A stretch of 57,906 nt of DNA from Archaeoglobus sp. (GTDB lineage: Archaea > Halobacteriota > Archaeoglobi > Archaeoglobales > Archaeoglobaceae), in contig NZ_JACDNT010000012.1 of NCBI RefSeq assembly GCF_017656475.1, positions 1 to 57,906 on the forward strand. Reading direction: 5' to 3'. Shown here piece after piece: positions 27,910 to 37,354 of the stretch. The notes below the pieces were generated by a model. The model was not told the DNA's origin, did no database searches, and worked only from the letters and a program-made list of their open reading frames with translations. The number at the start of each line of letters is the position of its first letter. Within the stretch, counting starts at the first letter, position 1. The position numbers and the translations under genes are program-made.

Positions 27910-28533
27910 ATGGAGGTAATCACAAATCCGGACAGTTTTTTGAGAAAAAGGCTGGATAAGGGATTTGGCGAGGCATTGGCGATTGTTATTGTTGCTGCTG
28001 TTATTTCATCCCTTGCTTCCTACGTAGTTGCCCCAGTAGTGCTTGAGAACGTGCGAGAGCGAATTTCAGAGGTAGGGACTCTTACCGAGGAACAGATCGA
28101 AGCAATGCTTAACATGACATATTATGGAATGCTAATCTCTCCCTTCATCACAACACTCGTCTTATGGCTGATAATCTCAGTTGTTCTCCACATACTCTCA
28201 GCACTTTTCGGTGGGGAGGGGAGTTTCGGCAATCTCGCAAAGCTTGTGGCTTATTCCTACATCCCGGTCATAATCCTTAGCCCGATATCGATTTACCTCA
28301 GCTACGAAACGACTCAGCAGGTGCTTTACGGACTGAAAAGCTCCCTTCTGCCAAACACGATTTTGGGAATTGCTACGACATTGTGGCAGGCAGTTTACTG
28401 GACTTTTGCTGTCAAAAATGCAAGAAATCTGGATTTAAGAAACTCAGCGATTGCAGCGGGGATAGTATTCATCGCATACATCCTGCTGACTATGTCTTCG
28501 CTGATTTTCTCATTTCTCTCAGGGACTCCCTGA
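27910..28533 (+). CDS. Yip1-domain membrane protein
   Basis: The 207-residue protein has five predicted membrane helices in the arrangement of the Yip1 family, with an N-terminal cytoplasmic segment (NPDSFLRKRLDKGFGEALAIV), and a central LSALFGGEGSFGNLAKLVAYSYIPVI motif. Its role in archaea is unknown. TATA-like AAAAAGATATATACA (27876-27890) lies 20-30 bases before the ATG. The 3' end overlaps the PhoU gene by 44 bases. Confidence 0.8.
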   Translation: MEVITNPDSFLRKRLDKGFGEALAIVIVAAVISSLASYVVAPVVLENVRERISEVGTLTEEQIEAMLNMTYYGMLISPFITTLVLWLIISVVLHILSALFGGEGSFGNLAKLVAYSYIPVIILSPISIYLSYETTQQVLYGLKSSLLPNTILGIATTLWQAVYWTFAVKNARNLDLRNSAIAAGIVFIAYILLTMSSLIFSFLSGTP

Positions 28534-29476
28534 CTGACTTGTTGAAGGCTATCTCACCTATGGACTTCATGTGTCTGCAGGCGCTTAAAATAGTCTCAAC
28601 TGCCAGTCTGTAATAGACTCCACCCTCCATGTTGCTCAAAAGCAATTCCTCAAGCTCCTCAAGCTTTTCTATTGTTTCCTCGGAAAGCTCAACATCAGAG
28701 TTGAAGTATGCCTTTGCTAGGGAATCAAAAATTTTGCCAAGCGTTTCAAAGTAGCCTCTTGCCCTCTTAAGCTCCTCCGGAGTCATTTCAACAGCGTAGG
28801 TCGAGAAGTTGTAAAGTGAGTCGGCAATTTCTTCAATCAGCTTTGCAACGGTTCTTATTCCCAATATCAGCCTTAGTTCATTCCACTTACTCGGACTTGA
28901 GAACTCTCTGACTAGCCTGTGTTCCTGCCTGACTGCCAGCAGATAAAGTCTGTCTGAATCCTTTTCGAGGTTTTCAATGTCCTTCAGAACTTCCCTGTCT
29001 CCCTTTTCTATGGCTTCTATTATCGTCTCTATCATGCTCTGTATAATCTGGCTCATTCTCCTTACAACGCCATAGACATCGAAATCCGTTGAAGTTAGGC
29101 ACTTCAGCACAACTTTGCCCTCTGTTGCATCAATTATTTCCATTCCAATCAAATCTTTCACTATCTCCCCTATTTTGCTGACCATCCTCGCGTTTATCCT
29201 ATCATCGCTGATGACTATTTCATCAATCCCCTGCAGGTAAAGAGCGTAAATGAACCTCCGCACGAACTTTTCGTCGAGCCTGAACAATTTTTCAATGTGA
29301 ACGCTTGTTACTCTGGAAAACTCTCGAAAAGATTTTGGATAAAGAGTTATCACGCTATCCTCAACCTGCAGGTAGATGTCGTCGCCCTGCTTTAACTCGT
29401 TATCCTTTACCCAGTTCTTCGGCAGACTTACCATGTAGCTTGAACCGCCTATTAACTGAAGTTTTCTGACTTCCAT
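28490..29476 (-). CDS. AbrB-PhoU phosphate regulatory protein
   Basis: The 328-residue protein starts with a SpoVT/AbrB swapped-hairpin DNA-binding domain (LIGGSSYMVSLPKNWVKDNELKQGDDIYLQ), followed by two PhoU helical domains (RMSQIIQSMIETIIEAIEKGD and similar repeats). This fusion is common in archaea and is thought to regulate phosphate uptake. The nearby pit gene supports that. Confidence 0.88.
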   Translation of the reverse strand: MEVRKLQLIGGSSYMVSLPKNWVKDNELKQGDDIYLQVEDSVITLYPKSFREFSRVTSVHIEKLFRLDEKFVRRFIYALYLQGIDEIVISDDRINARMVSKIGEIVKDLIGMEIIDATEGKVVLKCLTSTDFDVYGVVRRMSQIIQSMIETIIEAIEKGDREVLKDIENLEKDSDRLYLLAVRQEHRLVREFSSPSKWNELRLILGIRTVAKLIEEIADSLYNFSTYAVEMTPEELKRARGYFETLGKIFDSLAKAYFNSDVELSEETIEKLEELEELLLSNMEGGVYYRLAVETILSACRHMKSIGEIAFNKSVRESLREMRKSAKT

Positions 29477-29572
29477 TGATACGTACTCCTATTAAGTGAT
29501 TAAAATACCTTTCCTTTTCTTGATGTTCCACTAATAGATAACTATAAATTCAGAACCACCATAAAATATAAC

Positions 29573-30442
29573 ATGTATAAGTACTATGAGCTTAAGGAGC
29601 TTGAAAGTAAGGCTCCAAAACTCTTCGGCATTCCGACGGGGACCAAGCTTGATGAGCTCTTCTACAGGGTTGAGAGAGAAGGTGATAGGTACGTTAAAAA
29701 ACCCCTTGGAGGTATTCCTCACCTCGCGGTAATGAATATTACTGGAGTTCCCGATACAGGGAAATCACTGCTGGCTGAGCAGTTCGCCATAACCCAGGCT
29801 GGAAACGGTTACAGAGTTCTCTACGTGACGGTTGAGAGTCCAGCGCATTTCCTCTATACGGCAATGAAGGAAAGGTGTGAGGCGATGGGTGTAGACTTCA
29901 GCAAGGTGGAAAGCAACGTTGTCGTTATAGATGCGAGTGAAAGCGATGAGCTTAGAGAGAACCCAAAAGCCCTCATGGAGACCATGGCCTACGCGATCAG
30001 AGAGAAGAAGATTACCAACACCATAATAGACAGCATCACAGGTCTCTACGAGCATAAAGAGATGATGGCAAGACAGATAGTAAGGCAGTTCTTCAACTTC
30101 ATGAAGAAGCATCGCCAGACGGGAATTTTCGTCTCACAGAAGAGATCTGCACAGGCGAGTGAGAGTGCAGAAGCTGCTGGTGGACTGGCTGTCGCGCACA
30201 TTGTTGATGGAACAATTGTTCTCGACAAGAAGCTGATAGAATCTCGCTGGGATGTTAGCCTTTACGGTCTCCCCCTGGGTAGCGTTCTCAGAACAATAAG
30301 GATTGACGGATGCAGAATTGCTCCTCACGATTCAAGAGTATGGGTTTTCGAAATCAGCGAGATTGGAACAATTGAAATTGTAGCCCCACTGAGCGAGTAC
30401 ATCAAGAAGAGGGGGAAGAAAGACCTTGAAGAGGAAAAATAA
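29573..30442 (+). CDS. KaiC-like RecA-superfamily ATPase
   Basis: The 289-residue single-domain ATPase has a Walker A motif GVPDTGKSLLAEQFA near residue 61, a Walker B-like strand TNTIIDSITGLYEH and the KaiC-type GLAVAHIVDGTIVL. It matches archaeal KaiC family proteins that neighbour F420 genes. The biological role is not established. ACTATAAATTC near 29541-29551 is a TATA box about 25 bases upstream. The next gene, a near-KaiC protein, starts 16 bases later. Confidence 0.85.
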   Translation: MYKYYELKELESKAPKLFGIPTGTKLDELFYRVEREGDRYVKKPLGGIPHLAVMNITGVPDTGKSLLAEQFAITQAGNGYRVLYVTVESPAHFLYTAMKERCEAMGVDFSKVESNVVVIDASESDELRENPKALMETMAYAIREKKITNTIIDSITGLYEHKEMMARQIVRQFFNFMKKHRQTGIFVSQKRSAQASESAEAAGGLAVAHIVDGTIVLDKKLIESRWDVSLYGLPLGSVLRTIRIDGCRIAPHDSRVWVFEISEIGTIEIVAPLSEYIKKRGKKDLEEEK

Positions 30443-30457
30443 TGGGGGGTGGTGGAT

Positions 30458-31063
30458 ATGGGATTTGAGGTTATTGCCAGGCCAAAAGGTGGAAATATAG
30501 ATAAAATGGCAGAGAAAGTGTTCTATGAGAGCATAAACCTCCTCGGTGGTTTGAAGAAGCTAATCGAGTACAGGAATCTCACCTGGCTGCCGAGTCTTGC
30601 TGAAGCGGCATATGTTGTTGTGCTGAAAAACGAGGCCATGAAAACGTACGGAGAGATTGCCAGGGAGCTTGGGATAACAGAGCAGACGGCAAAGAACATC
30701 GCCACGGCAGATGAAGAGGAGGTTAAGAAGTACCTCGAAGGAGAGCTTGAGGACAGGCCGAAGGAGCACATTGCTGGTGGGATAGCAAAACTCGCCTACA
30801 AAAAGCTGAAGGAGGAGGGCAGGCTTGATACAGAGGAGGTCGAGATAAAGCATGAAGAGCTTGAGGTTCTGGACATAGACTGGGCGGTGCACGTGCTTGC
30901 GAGAATTAAGGGATTGGATTTCCCAGTAGAGAAGGATAAGCTGCTCGAAAGGCTTAAGGGGATGGTAATAAAGGGCAAGAGCATTGAGGAGATTCTTGAG
31001 AAGATTAACTATCCGGTAAAGTCCCCTGCACAGCTTTTGCACGAAATAAAACTGCACATTTAA
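30458..31063 (+). CDS. KaiC-associated HTH protein
   Basis: About 201 residues. The N-terminal ~75 residues contain a helix-turn-helix (YGEIARELGITEQTAKNIATAD), typical of the probable regulatory domain found next to archaeal KaiC genes (near_KaiC family). The C-terminal part is helical and acidic. ATG 30458 is preceded by a G-rich site overlapping the end of the KaiC gene; an in-frame GTG at 30449 is an alternative. Confidence 0.75.
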   Translation: MGFEVIARPKGGNIDKMAEKVFYESINLLGGLKKLIEYRNLTWLPSLAEAAYVVVLKNEAMKTYGEIARELGITEQTAKNIATADEEEVKKYLEGELEDRPKEHIAGGIAKLAYKKLKEEGRLDTEEVEIKHEELEVLDIDWAVHVLARIKGLDFPVEKDKLLERLKGMVIKGKSIEEILEKINYPVKSPAQLLHEIKLHI

Positions 31064-31099
31064 TCCCAAATCTTTTTTTAACCTCTGTTTACTTGAGTT

Positions 31100-32074
31100 G
31101 TGGAAATCGTAACCTACTCTAAAAACGTTTTCATCCCCCTCACAAGAAATTGCAGAAACCGCTGCGACTATTGCGGATTCAGAAGCGAAGAGATAAACAT
31201 AATGAGTGAAGAAGAGGTAAGAAGTGTTCTGTCAGCGGCTAAGGGTGCCAAGGAGGCTTTGTTCACCTTTGGAGAGAGGCCAGACGAGGCTTACCCTGAA
31301 TTCAGAAAGGCACTCAACGAAATGGGTTACAAAACCATGCTCGAATACATACTTGAAATGAACAGAGTCGCTTTGGATATGGGCTTCTTACCTCATACAA
31401 ACGCCGGCATTCTCAGCAAGGAGGAGATGCGGAAGCTAAAGCCATACAACGCCAGTATGGGCCTAATGCTTGAGCAGGCTGTAGAGCTTGAATGTCATGC
31501 GAACAGCCCTGGAAAGAGGCCAGAAGTCAGGATAAAGATGATTAGAGATGCGGGAAAGCTTCAAATTCCATTTACGACCGGAATTCTTATTGGGATAGGG
31601 GAAAAGAGGGAAGATAGACTTTACTCTCTCGAAGTTATTGCAGACCTCCACGAAAACTACGGGCACATTCAGGAGGTGATTATCCAGAATTTTAAGCCAA
31701 AGAAAGGTACGCCAATGGAAAATCACCCTCCACCCACTGCCGAGGAGATGCTGGATGCGGTAAAGGCCGCAAGAGAGATACTGCCCGAAGAAGTTGCTGT
31801 GCAGATTCCACCAAATTTAGTTGATGACATCTACCCCTTCATAAAGGCTGGAGCTAACGATGTTGGTGGGATTTCCAGCGTCACTCACGACTACATAAAT
31901 CCAGAGTCGCCGTGGCCTGAGATTGAAAGACTTGAAAAAGCTCTCCGTGGGGAGTTTATACTTAAAGAGAGGCTGCCCATTTATCCAAAATTCGTAAAGC
32001 TTAAATGGTATGCTGAGACCATAGAGCCGTTAATTGAAAGGTATTCGGACGCTGATGGTTATGCTCGCCCTTGA
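31100..32074 (+). CDS. cofG: CofG, FO synthase subunit 1 (radical SAM)
   Basis: The 324-residue radical SAM enzyme has the cluster motif [12 protein letters not shown] (CxxxCxxC) and later [16 protein letters not shown]. With CofH it makes the 7,8-didemethyl-8-hydroxy-5-deazariboflavin (FO) chromophore of coenzyme F420. It starts with GTG. Its end overlaps the start of cofH, so the two form an operon. Confidence 0.95.
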   Translation: MEIVTYSKNVFIPLTRNCRNRCDYCGFRSEEINIMSEEEVRSVLSAAKGAKEALFTFGERPDEAYPEFRKALNEMGYKTMLEYILEMNRVALDMGFLPHTNAGILSKEEMRKLKPYNASMGLMLEQAVELECHANSPGKRPEVRIKMIRDAGKLQIPFTTGILIGIGEKREDRLYSLEVIADLHENYGHIQEVIIQNFKPKKGTPMENHPPPTAEEMLDAVKAAREILPEEVAVQIPPNLVDDIYPFIKAGANDVGGISSVTHDYINPESPWPEIERLEKALRGEFILKERLPIYPKFVKLKWYAETIEPLIERYSDADGYARP

Positions 32075-33065
32075 CGATTTGCTAAGGAATCCTTATGAAA
32101 CTCTCAGAGTTGCTGATGAGCTGAGAAGGGAACTGGTTGGAGATACTGTAACTTATGTGGTTAACAGGAACATAAATTTCACAGACATCTGTATCAACGA
32201 CTGCAAGTTCTGCTCCTTCCGTAACAGAAGAAAGTATCTGCTGAGTCTCGAGGAAATCAAGCAGAAAGTCGAGGAAGCAGTTGAATTCGGTTGCACGGAG
32301 CTTTGCATACAGGGCGGTTTGTTACCAAATGCTGACATTGACTTTTACGTTTCAATCCTTCAGGCTGTAAGAGAAGTTGATAAAAAAATACACATTCACG
32401 CCTTCTCACCTATGGAGGTTGTGCATGCGGCGAGGAACAGCAATATGGCCGTGGAAGACGTTTTGAAAGAGCTTAAAAAAGAGGGTTTGGGCTCTATGCC
32501 CGGCACAGCTGCGGAAATTCTCGACGACAGGATAAGGTCGTTCATCTGCCCCAAGAAGCTCAAAACGGCTGAGTGGGTTGAGGTCATAAAAACCGCCCAC
32601 AGAGTGGGAATACCGACAACGGCAACGATAATGTACGGTCACATCGACACGTGGGAGAATAGAATAAACCACCTTCTCCTTATTAAGAAAATACAGCAAG
32701 AAACCGGAGGGATTACCGAACTCATTCCCCTGCCCTTTATGTCCAAAAACAACGAGCTCGGAAAGTATTCGAAGGGGAGTTCGGGATTTGATGACCTTCT
32801 GATGATTGCCATTTCAAGAATTCTCCTCTACCCTGAAATCAGAAACATACAGGCGTCCTGGGTGAAGATGGGTCAGAAGTTGGCTCAGGCGGCGCTTCAT
32901 GTAGGTGCGAACGATCTGGGAGGAACTCTGATGGAAGAGAACATCTCCAAATCAGCCGGAGCAACTTCTGGTGAATTCATGCTACCAGAGGAGCTGAGAG
33001 AGCTGATAAAGGTGGCAGGAAGAATTCCGAAACAGAGAGATACGCTCTACAACATTTTGGAGTAG
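32055..33065 (+). CDS. cofH: CofH, FO synthase subunit 2 (radical SAM)
   Basis: About 336 residues. It has the radical SAM motif [14 protein letters not shown] (CxxxCxxC) and the signatures [17 protein letters not shown] and [15 protein letters not shown]. It couples 5-amino-6-ribitylaminouracil to tyrosine in FO synthesis. Starts ATG 32055 and 32061 are both possible, both inside the cofG end. Confidence 0.95.
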   Translation: MVMLALDDLLRNPYETLRVADELRRELVGDTVTYVVNRNINFTDICINDCKFCSFRNRRKYLLSLEEIKQKVEEAVEFGCTELCIQGGLLPNADIDFYVSILQAVREVDKKIHIHAFSPMEVVHAARNSNMAVEDVLKELKKEGLGSMPGTAAEILDDRIRSFICPKKLKTAEWVEVIKTAHRVGIPTTATIMYGHIDTWENRINHLLLIKKIQQETGGITELIPLPFMSKNNELGKYSKGSSGFDDLLMIAISRILLYPEIRNIQASWVKMGQKLAQAALHVGANDLGGTLMEENISKSAGATSGEFMLPEELRELIKVAGRIPKQRDTLYNILE

Positions 33066-33154
33066 CCTCAGACTCTCCCTTTCATCATTTCTCAGGTCGC
33101 CCATCAGTCATCATCGGCCATTTTATTGTCTGCAAAACGGTTTATCTTTTTTAT
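33066..33154. other. Intergenic stretch with T-rich terminators
   Basis: Lies between convergent cofH and phosphoesterase genes. T-rich runs (CATTTTATTG and TTTATCTTTTTTATC around 33119-33155) can terminate transcription from the left. Confidence 0.4.
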
Positions 33155-33682
33155 CTAAAACGAGAACTGCTCGGCAACGACTTCTCCGTTAAGCAGCCTG
33201 TATAATTTCCCCTGTATTCTGCCTCCCTTGACTTCCAGAATGATAAAGGACGGTATTGTTGAAAAAGCTCCGCCGCCCCAAACGCCCGTCATCGATCCGG
33301 GGTTCAGCAGAATTTTATTTCCATAATAAATGTCAGGAAGATGAGTGTGACCTGAAATCAGCACGTCAACACCCATCTCAGTTGCAATCTCTTCGAGCTG
33401 TTCTCTGTTACCTCTTGGATAAACCTGATGCCCGTGAACAACTCCAAAACGAAAATCCTCGACCCTGAACTTAGCTGATTGCGGGAGTGCGAGATGATCC
33501 ATGTTTCCCCTAACAGCTATCACCGTTTCTGCAAGCCTCTCACCGAATCTCAAGACTCTCTCTGATGTGAGGTCTCCGGTGATAACAACGATATCGAAGC
33601 CTTCGAGATACTCCACGAACTCCCTTGGAATCTCCTTTGCCCTTTCCGGGATGTGCGTGTCACCAAAAATTAGGATTTTCAT
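33155..33682 (-). CDS. YfcE/MJ0936-type metallophosphoesterase
   Basis: The 175-residue calcineurin-like enzyme has GDTHIPERA, VITGDLTS, VRGNMDH, VVHGHQVYP and ISGHTHLPDI, the full set of metal ligands of this small phosphodiesterase group. The substrate is unknown. It overlaps the lysA end by 4 bases, so both are in one operon. Confidence 0.9.
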   Translation of the reverse strand: MKILIFGDTHIPERAKEIPREFVEYLEGFDIVVITGDLTSERVLRFGERLAETVIAVRGNMDHLALPQSAKFRVEDFRFGVVHGHQVYPRGNREQLEEIATEMGVDVLISGHTHLPDIYYGNKILLNPGSMTGVWGGGAFSTIPSFIILEVKGGRIQGKLYRLLNGEVVAEQFSF

Positions 33683-34938
33683 AGCAGCCAGTCAGGCAAT
33701 TTCTGCTTTGCGATTAAATCACCGTAACTCTCCCTCTCCCTGATTACATTCCATTTATCGCCATTTACAAGAACTTCTGCGCATCTTGGTCTTCCGTTGT
33801 ACTGACTGCTCATCACGAAGCCATAAGCACCAGCATCGAAAACCGCTATCAAATCACCAGCTTCAACTTTTGGGAGCTTCCTGTCTTTCGCCAAAATATC
33901 CCCGCTCTCACATATCGGTCCAACAACGGTGTAGGTTTCCTCAGCCTCCGCGTTCATCTTGTTCGCCACAGCCACTCTGTGGTAGGAGCCATACATTGCA
34001 GGCCTTATCAGAATGTTGAAACCTGCATCAACAGCAACAAAGTTCTTATAGCCCCTCTTTACGGCATTAACCCTCGTAATTAGCACTGTGGTGTTGCCGA
34101 CAATGCTCCTTCCCGGCTCAAGCCAGAGCTGTGGGTCGGAGTTTAGCTCAGCCTTTCTTTTCTCAAATTCCGGAAGTATTGCGTTTGCGAAGTCTTTTGG
34201 TGTGGGAGCACCTTTACCCTCGTAATCAATTCCGAGGCCACCACCCATGTCAACAAAGCGTAGATCAACACCCAATTGCTCTATTTCCTTTGCAATGTCC
34301 ATCACTTTGTTCAAGGCATGCACGAATGGGGAGAGGTCGAGAATCTGGCTGCCGATGTGGCAGTGTATTCCTGCAGGGACAACACCGTCGAGTTTTAGTG
34401 CCAGTTCATATGCCTCCCTCACCATTTCGTGCGGAATGCCGAACTTTGACTCTTTTAGCCCTGTAGCAATCTTTGGATGAGTTTTTGGATCGACATCCGG
34501 ATTTACGCGGAAGGCTATCTCAACCTCCTTTCCACTCTCTCTTGCAATCTCAGAAATCGTTCTAAGTTCATCCAAGCTATCAACGCTGAATTTAACTCCG
34601 GCAGTTATTCCCATTTCAATCTCTTTCCTGCTCTTTGAATTTCCGTTGAAGAGAACTTTCTTTTTGTCAAACCCTGCGAGGGAGGCGAGGTATAGTTCTC
34701 CGTCACTAAAGACGTCGGCTCCAAAGCCGTGAGAAGCAATTATTTTCATCAGAGCGAGGTTGTTGTTCGCCTTTACCGCGTAAAGCAAGCCCTCGTTTGG
34801 AAAAGCGCTCTTGTAAGCGTTCAGGTTGTTTTCGAGTATGGCTTTGGATGTGATGTAAACGGGAGTGCCCGTCTCCTCGACTATTTCCGTGACTTTCACA
34901 TTCTCAATAGTCAGAATCCCATCACTGCTTAAGAACAT
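33679..34938 (-). CDS. lysA: Diaminopimelate decarboxylase
   Basis: The 419-residue PLP enzyme of the alanine racemase-like fold makes lysine from meso-diaminopimelate. Motifs: YAVKANNN (PLP lysine), HCHIGSQI, VDMGGGLGIDY, EPGRSIVG and CESGDILAKDR (catalytic Cys). Length and motifs are normal. Confidence 0.95.
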   Translation of the reverse strand: MFLSSDGILTIENVKVTEIVEETGTPVYITSKAILENNLNAYKSAFPNEGLLYAVKANNNLALMKIIASHGFGADVFSDGELYLASLAGFDKKKVLFNGNSKSRKEIEMGITAGVKFSVDSLDELRTISEIARESGKEVEIAFRVNPDVDPKTHPKIATGLKESKFGIPHEMVREAYELALKLDGVVPAGIHCHIGSQILDLSPFVHALNKVMDIAKEIEQLGVDLRFVDMGGGLGIDYEGKGAPTPKDFANAILPEFEKRKAELNSDPQLWLEPGRSIVGNTTVLITRVNAVKRGYKNFVAVDAGFNILIRPAMYGSYHRVAVANKMNAEAEETYTVVGPICESGDILAKDRKLPKVEAGDLIAVFDAGAYGFVMSSQYNGRPRCAEVLVNGDKWNVIRERESYGDLIAKQKLPDWLL

Positions 34939-34969
34939 GAAATTAAAAGAACGAATAGGTTAAAAATAG

Positions 34970-35428
34970 TTACTTTGAAATCTCAATTTTGAGTCTTTCT
35001 GGATTGTACTTCCAGTCCGCTGGCAGCACTCCCTTCTCCTTATAATAGCTTGAGAGCCTCCAGATTTTGGCCTCGATTAACTGCAACCCTCTCCTGTTGT
35101 GCTTGTCCTTCCTGTGGACTTCAAGATGTGCCCTGAGCTTCAGTGCCTTCTTTATGAGAGCCTTAAGATCCTCAGGATACTTTATCTCAACTCCGTGCTC
35201 TTTCAGAATTTTCTGGATCTTCTTCCCCGTAACCTGCTTCACTGACGGAATGCCGTAGCGGTCTCTTAGAATCATTCCGATCATGCTCGGCTCGTATCCC
35301 TCATTGTAAAGCTCCAGTACCTTCTTTTCAACCTCTTCTGGAGACATGTCCACCCATTCCGGTGGTGAGTCTCTATAGATTCTTTTTGATCCTGATTTAC
35401 CTCTCCTTCTTGCATGAATTCTTGCCAT
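34970..35428 (-). CDS. rpsO: Ribosomal protein S15 (archaeal type)
   Basis: The 152-residue archaeal S15 (uS15) begins [16 protein letters not shown], typical of archaeal/eukaryal S13/S15 proteins, and contains the RNA-binding helices [20 protein letters not shown]. It binds 16S rRNA early in 30S assembly. ATG 35428 was chosen because GAGGTGA lies 5 bases before it. Confidence 0.95.
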   Translation of the reverse strand: MARIHARRRGKSGSKRIYRDSPPEWVDMSPEEVEKKVLELYNEGYEPSMIGMILRDRYGIPSVKQVTGKKIQKILKEHGVEIKYPEDLKALIKKALKLRAHLEVHRKDKHNRRGLQLIEAKIWRLSSYYKEKGVLPADWKYNPERLKIEISK

Positions 35429-35437
35429 GATCGTCAC

Positions 35438-35641
35438 CTCTCAGCCCTCTTCTTGGGATTGGAATATATAACTTGCGTTCCAAGAGCCTTTAAGTGTACT
35501 CAGACCTAAAGTCAGAACTTATTAATTGTTTTGCGAATACCGTCCCACGCCAATGCTCTCGTAAACCATCATAAACATCTCCATCAAAAAAGGATTTATA
35601 TCCTGACGGCAAACCCTGAGTGCAGATCTGCTTACCTTGCT
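35438..35641. promoter_or_regulatory. Intergenic region with tRNA-His promoter
   Basis: 204 bases between rpsO and tRNA-His. TTTATATC (35595-35602) is a TATA box about 40 bases before the tRNA. A second run, GGAATATATAAC (35459-35470), is placed for rpsO on the other strand. Confidence 0.6.
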
Positions 35642-35714
35642 GGCCCGGATGGGGTAGTGGTCATCCTCTGGGACTGTGGATCCCAGGAGCCGGGTTCGAA
35701 TCCCGGTCCGGGCC
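35642..35714 (+). tRNA. tRNA-His (anticodon GTG)
   Basis: Folds as a cloverleaf: acceptor stem GCCCGGA (35643-35649) pairs with TCCGGGC (35707-35713), anticodon stem TGGGA/TCCCA around the loop CTGTGGA (anticodon GTG), and T arm CCGGG-TTCGAAT-CCCGG. An extra G at 35642 opposite C at 35714 is the G-1:C73 pair diagnostic of tRNA-His. CCA is not completely encoded. Its 3' end is the left attachment site of the integrated element. Confidence 0.95.
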
Positions 35715-35715
35715 C
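35704..35715 (+). repeat. Left attachment site (attL core)
   Basis: CGGTCCGGGCCC at the 3' end of tRNA-His; the same 12 bases recur at 57841-57852 in the same orientation. It is adjacent to the integrase gene, as is usual for tRNA-targeting tyrosine recombinases. Confidence 0.8.
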
Positions 35716-35735
35716 ATATAATAGGGTTGGAGGCA

Positions 35736-35748
35736 CGGGGACAAATTT
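35736..35748 (+). repeat. Arm-type site candidate, left
   Basis: CGGGGACAAATTT lies 20 bases inside the attL core. An inverted near-copy lies inside attR (57789-57801) and a shorter one at 57583-57594. With the element circular, these copies would flank the core in opposite orientations, as integrase arm sites do. Confidence 0.5.
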
Positions 35749-35753
35749 GCAGG

Positions 35754-35763
35754 GTTTAAATAG
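35754..35763 (+). promoter_or_regulatory. TATA box of the integrase gene
   Basis: GTTTAAATAG lies about 23 bases before ATG 35786, implying a leaderless mRNA. The arm-type site candidate sits just upstream, so integrase binding could feed back on its own expression. Confidence 0.55.
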
Positions 35764-35785
35764 CTCTTCTAACAGAAGTAAAAAC

Positions 35786-37009
35786 ATGATTATGGTGGAC
35801 ATGGAGACCTGGAGGAGCATAGACTACGAGGGCGCACTCAAGAGGGAGCTTAGGCTCCTCGAAAGGAGCCCAATTTCCGAGAAGAACAAGAAGTTGATTC
35901 TGAGGTACATGAACCACAGGTTTGCGAGGGGAATCAGCATAGCGAGGGTGCAGAGGGAGATGAAGTCCCTTAGGCTGCTGTGCGAGAAGTTCGATGCAGA
36001 CCTTGAGAACCTCGACGAGGACAGTGTTGAAGATCTTCTCGCATCCGTCGAGTTGAGTTATGACAAACTCAACACCATAAACGAGTACAAGAAGGCTCTA
36101 AAGTACTTCCTGAAATTTCGGGGAAAAGAGGAGCTGGCGAACAAAATCAAGAGAAAGGAGCCACAGGACAACGAGCTGACGAGGGACGACCTTCTGAGTG
36201 TCGATGAGGTGCTGAAGCTCGTGAGTGTGGCGATGAACGACAGGGATCCAGCACTCATCATGTGCCACCTCGACCTCGCATGCAGACCAGAGGAGGTCCT
36301 CACCCTCACAGTGGGGGACTTCGTGAGGGACCCATGGGGCATAAGGGTCGAGATGCGGAGGAGCAAGACCTTCCGCCGGTCGCCCCACCTGAGCTTCTCG
36401 TTGCCTTATGTCTCCAGGTGGTTGAGTATTCATCCCCTCAAGAATGATCCAAATGCTCCGATGTGGCTTGACCTCAACAAGTTCCGCAATGGTGTGGTGA
36501 TGCCGATAGATAACGCTGCTTACGATCGCATCCTCGACAGACTGTTCAAAAGGGCTGGGATAAGGAAGAGGAAGCGCTTTTCCCCCTACAACTTCAGGCA
36601 CACAGGGATAACGCTCTGGTCGGTGCTTCTGACGGAGCAGCAGTTGAGCAAGAGGAGCGGACACATTCCAGGCTCGAGGCATCTGAGGAGGTATGCGAAG
36701 CTCGTCGATGCAGATGCCGATAAGAAGATCCTCAAGGAGCTGGGGCTGATCAATGGAGATGAGATGGAGCCTGACGTGAAGCGCCTGCAGCCGGTAAAGT
36801 GCGGCATCTGCGGGGAGTTCAACGAGCCCTTCAGGCAGAGGTGTTGGAAGTGCAAGGCGGCTCTGGACCCCGCAAAGCTGGCCATGGAGTTCGGAGACGA
36901 GGAGATAATCGAGGCAGTGATGGACGACAGCTTAGAGAGGCTGATTGAAGAGAAGATAAAGAATATGCTTGTTGAGATTCTTAAAGCTGAAGGAGAAATC
37001 AAATCTTAA
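35786..37009 (+). CDS. int: Tyrosine recombinase (integrase) with C-terminal zinc ribbon
   Basis: The 407-residue integrase has an N-terminal SAM-like helical domain (residues ~15-125) and a catalytic domain: Arg167 (ACRPEEVL), Lys194, Tyr268-x-x-Arg271 (PYNFRHTG), His293 (SGHIPG) and nucleophile Tyr303 (LRRYAKL). The usual first His of HxxR is Tyr here. Near residues 339-356 there is a CxxC-x10-CxxC zinc ribbon, followed by an acidic helix. ATG 35786 lies 23 bases after a TATA box; frames further upstream run through the tRNA and are ignored. The gene is intact and does not carry the att site inside it. Confidence 0.92.
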   Translation: MIMVDMETWRSIDYEGALKRELRLLERSPISEKNKKLILRYMNHRFARGISIARVQREMKSLRLLCEKFDADLENLDEDSVEDLLASVELSYDKLNTINEYKKALKYFLKFRGKEELANKIKRKEPQDNELTRDDLLSVDEVLKLVSVAMNDRDPALIMCHLDLACRPEEVLTLTVGDFVRDPWGIRVEMRRSKTFRRSPHLSFSLPYVSRWLSIHPLKNDPNAPMWLDLNKFRNGVVMPIDNAAYDRILDRLFKRAGIRKRKRFSPYNFRHTGITLWSVLLTEQQLSKRSGHIPGSRHLRRYAKLVDADADKKILKELGLINGDEMEPDVKRLQPVKCGICGEFNEPFRQRCWKCKAALDPAKLAMEFGDEEIIEAVMDDSLERLIEEKIKNMLVEILKAEGEIKS

Positions 37010-37112
37010 TTTTTTGTTCTTTGAGCTTCATTGCCGCCTTCAGGACTTTCTCCTCCGGTACTCCATACTCCTCCGAAACCCTCTTTACGGCCCGGAGGAC
37101 TATTTCTCTCAT
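36999..37112 (-). CDS. Tiny basic protein, 37 residues
   Basis: A 37-residue frame beginning MREIVLRAVKRVSEEYGVPE, with a helical, coiled-coil-like composition rich in Lys and Glu. It starts 3 bases after the stop of the 79-residue gene at 37115 and overlaps the integrase 3' end by 11 bases. It fits the tight leftward gene order, but is too short to be sure. Confidence 0.45.
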   Translation of the reverse strand: MREIVLRAVKRVSEEYGVPEEKVLKAAMKLKEQKIKI

Positions 37113-37114
37113 CT

Positions 37115-37354
37115 TCAAGTCACTCTCACCTCCCTAACGATTTTAGCCCTATAGAGGTGCCCTACAAAGATCATTAGCTGGATTGAGTCCATACCGAGCC
37201 TAAGTGCTGCCTCCTGGATGGTGTTGCTGTTGATTATCCCGACGACCTCTTTGAGGTCAACTCCCTCAACCGACTCCAGGTTCCTTCTGACGAACTTGTA
37301 CAGCCCCTCGTTGTGCTTCTTCTCGATTCGTATCTTTCCGTCTCTGTCAATCAT
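37115..37354 (-). CDS. Small protein, possible wHTH-like
   Basis: The 79-residue protein has alternating helices (LYKFVRRNLESVEGVDLKEVVGIINSNTIQEAALRLG) that could form a helix-turn-helix, with a C-terminal strand (AKIVREVRV). No family recognised. It overlaps the upstream gene by 8 bases. Confidence 0.6.
   Translation of the reverse strand: MIDRDGKIRIEKKHNEGLYKFVRRNLESVEGVDLKEVVGIINSNTIQEAALRLGMDSIQLMIFVGHLYRAKIVREVRVT

Noticed and set aside
35531-35785. Extended N-terminus of the integrase running through tRNA-His
   Set aside because: Translation through a tRNA gene is implausible. A TATA box 23 bases before ATG 35786 gives a better start.
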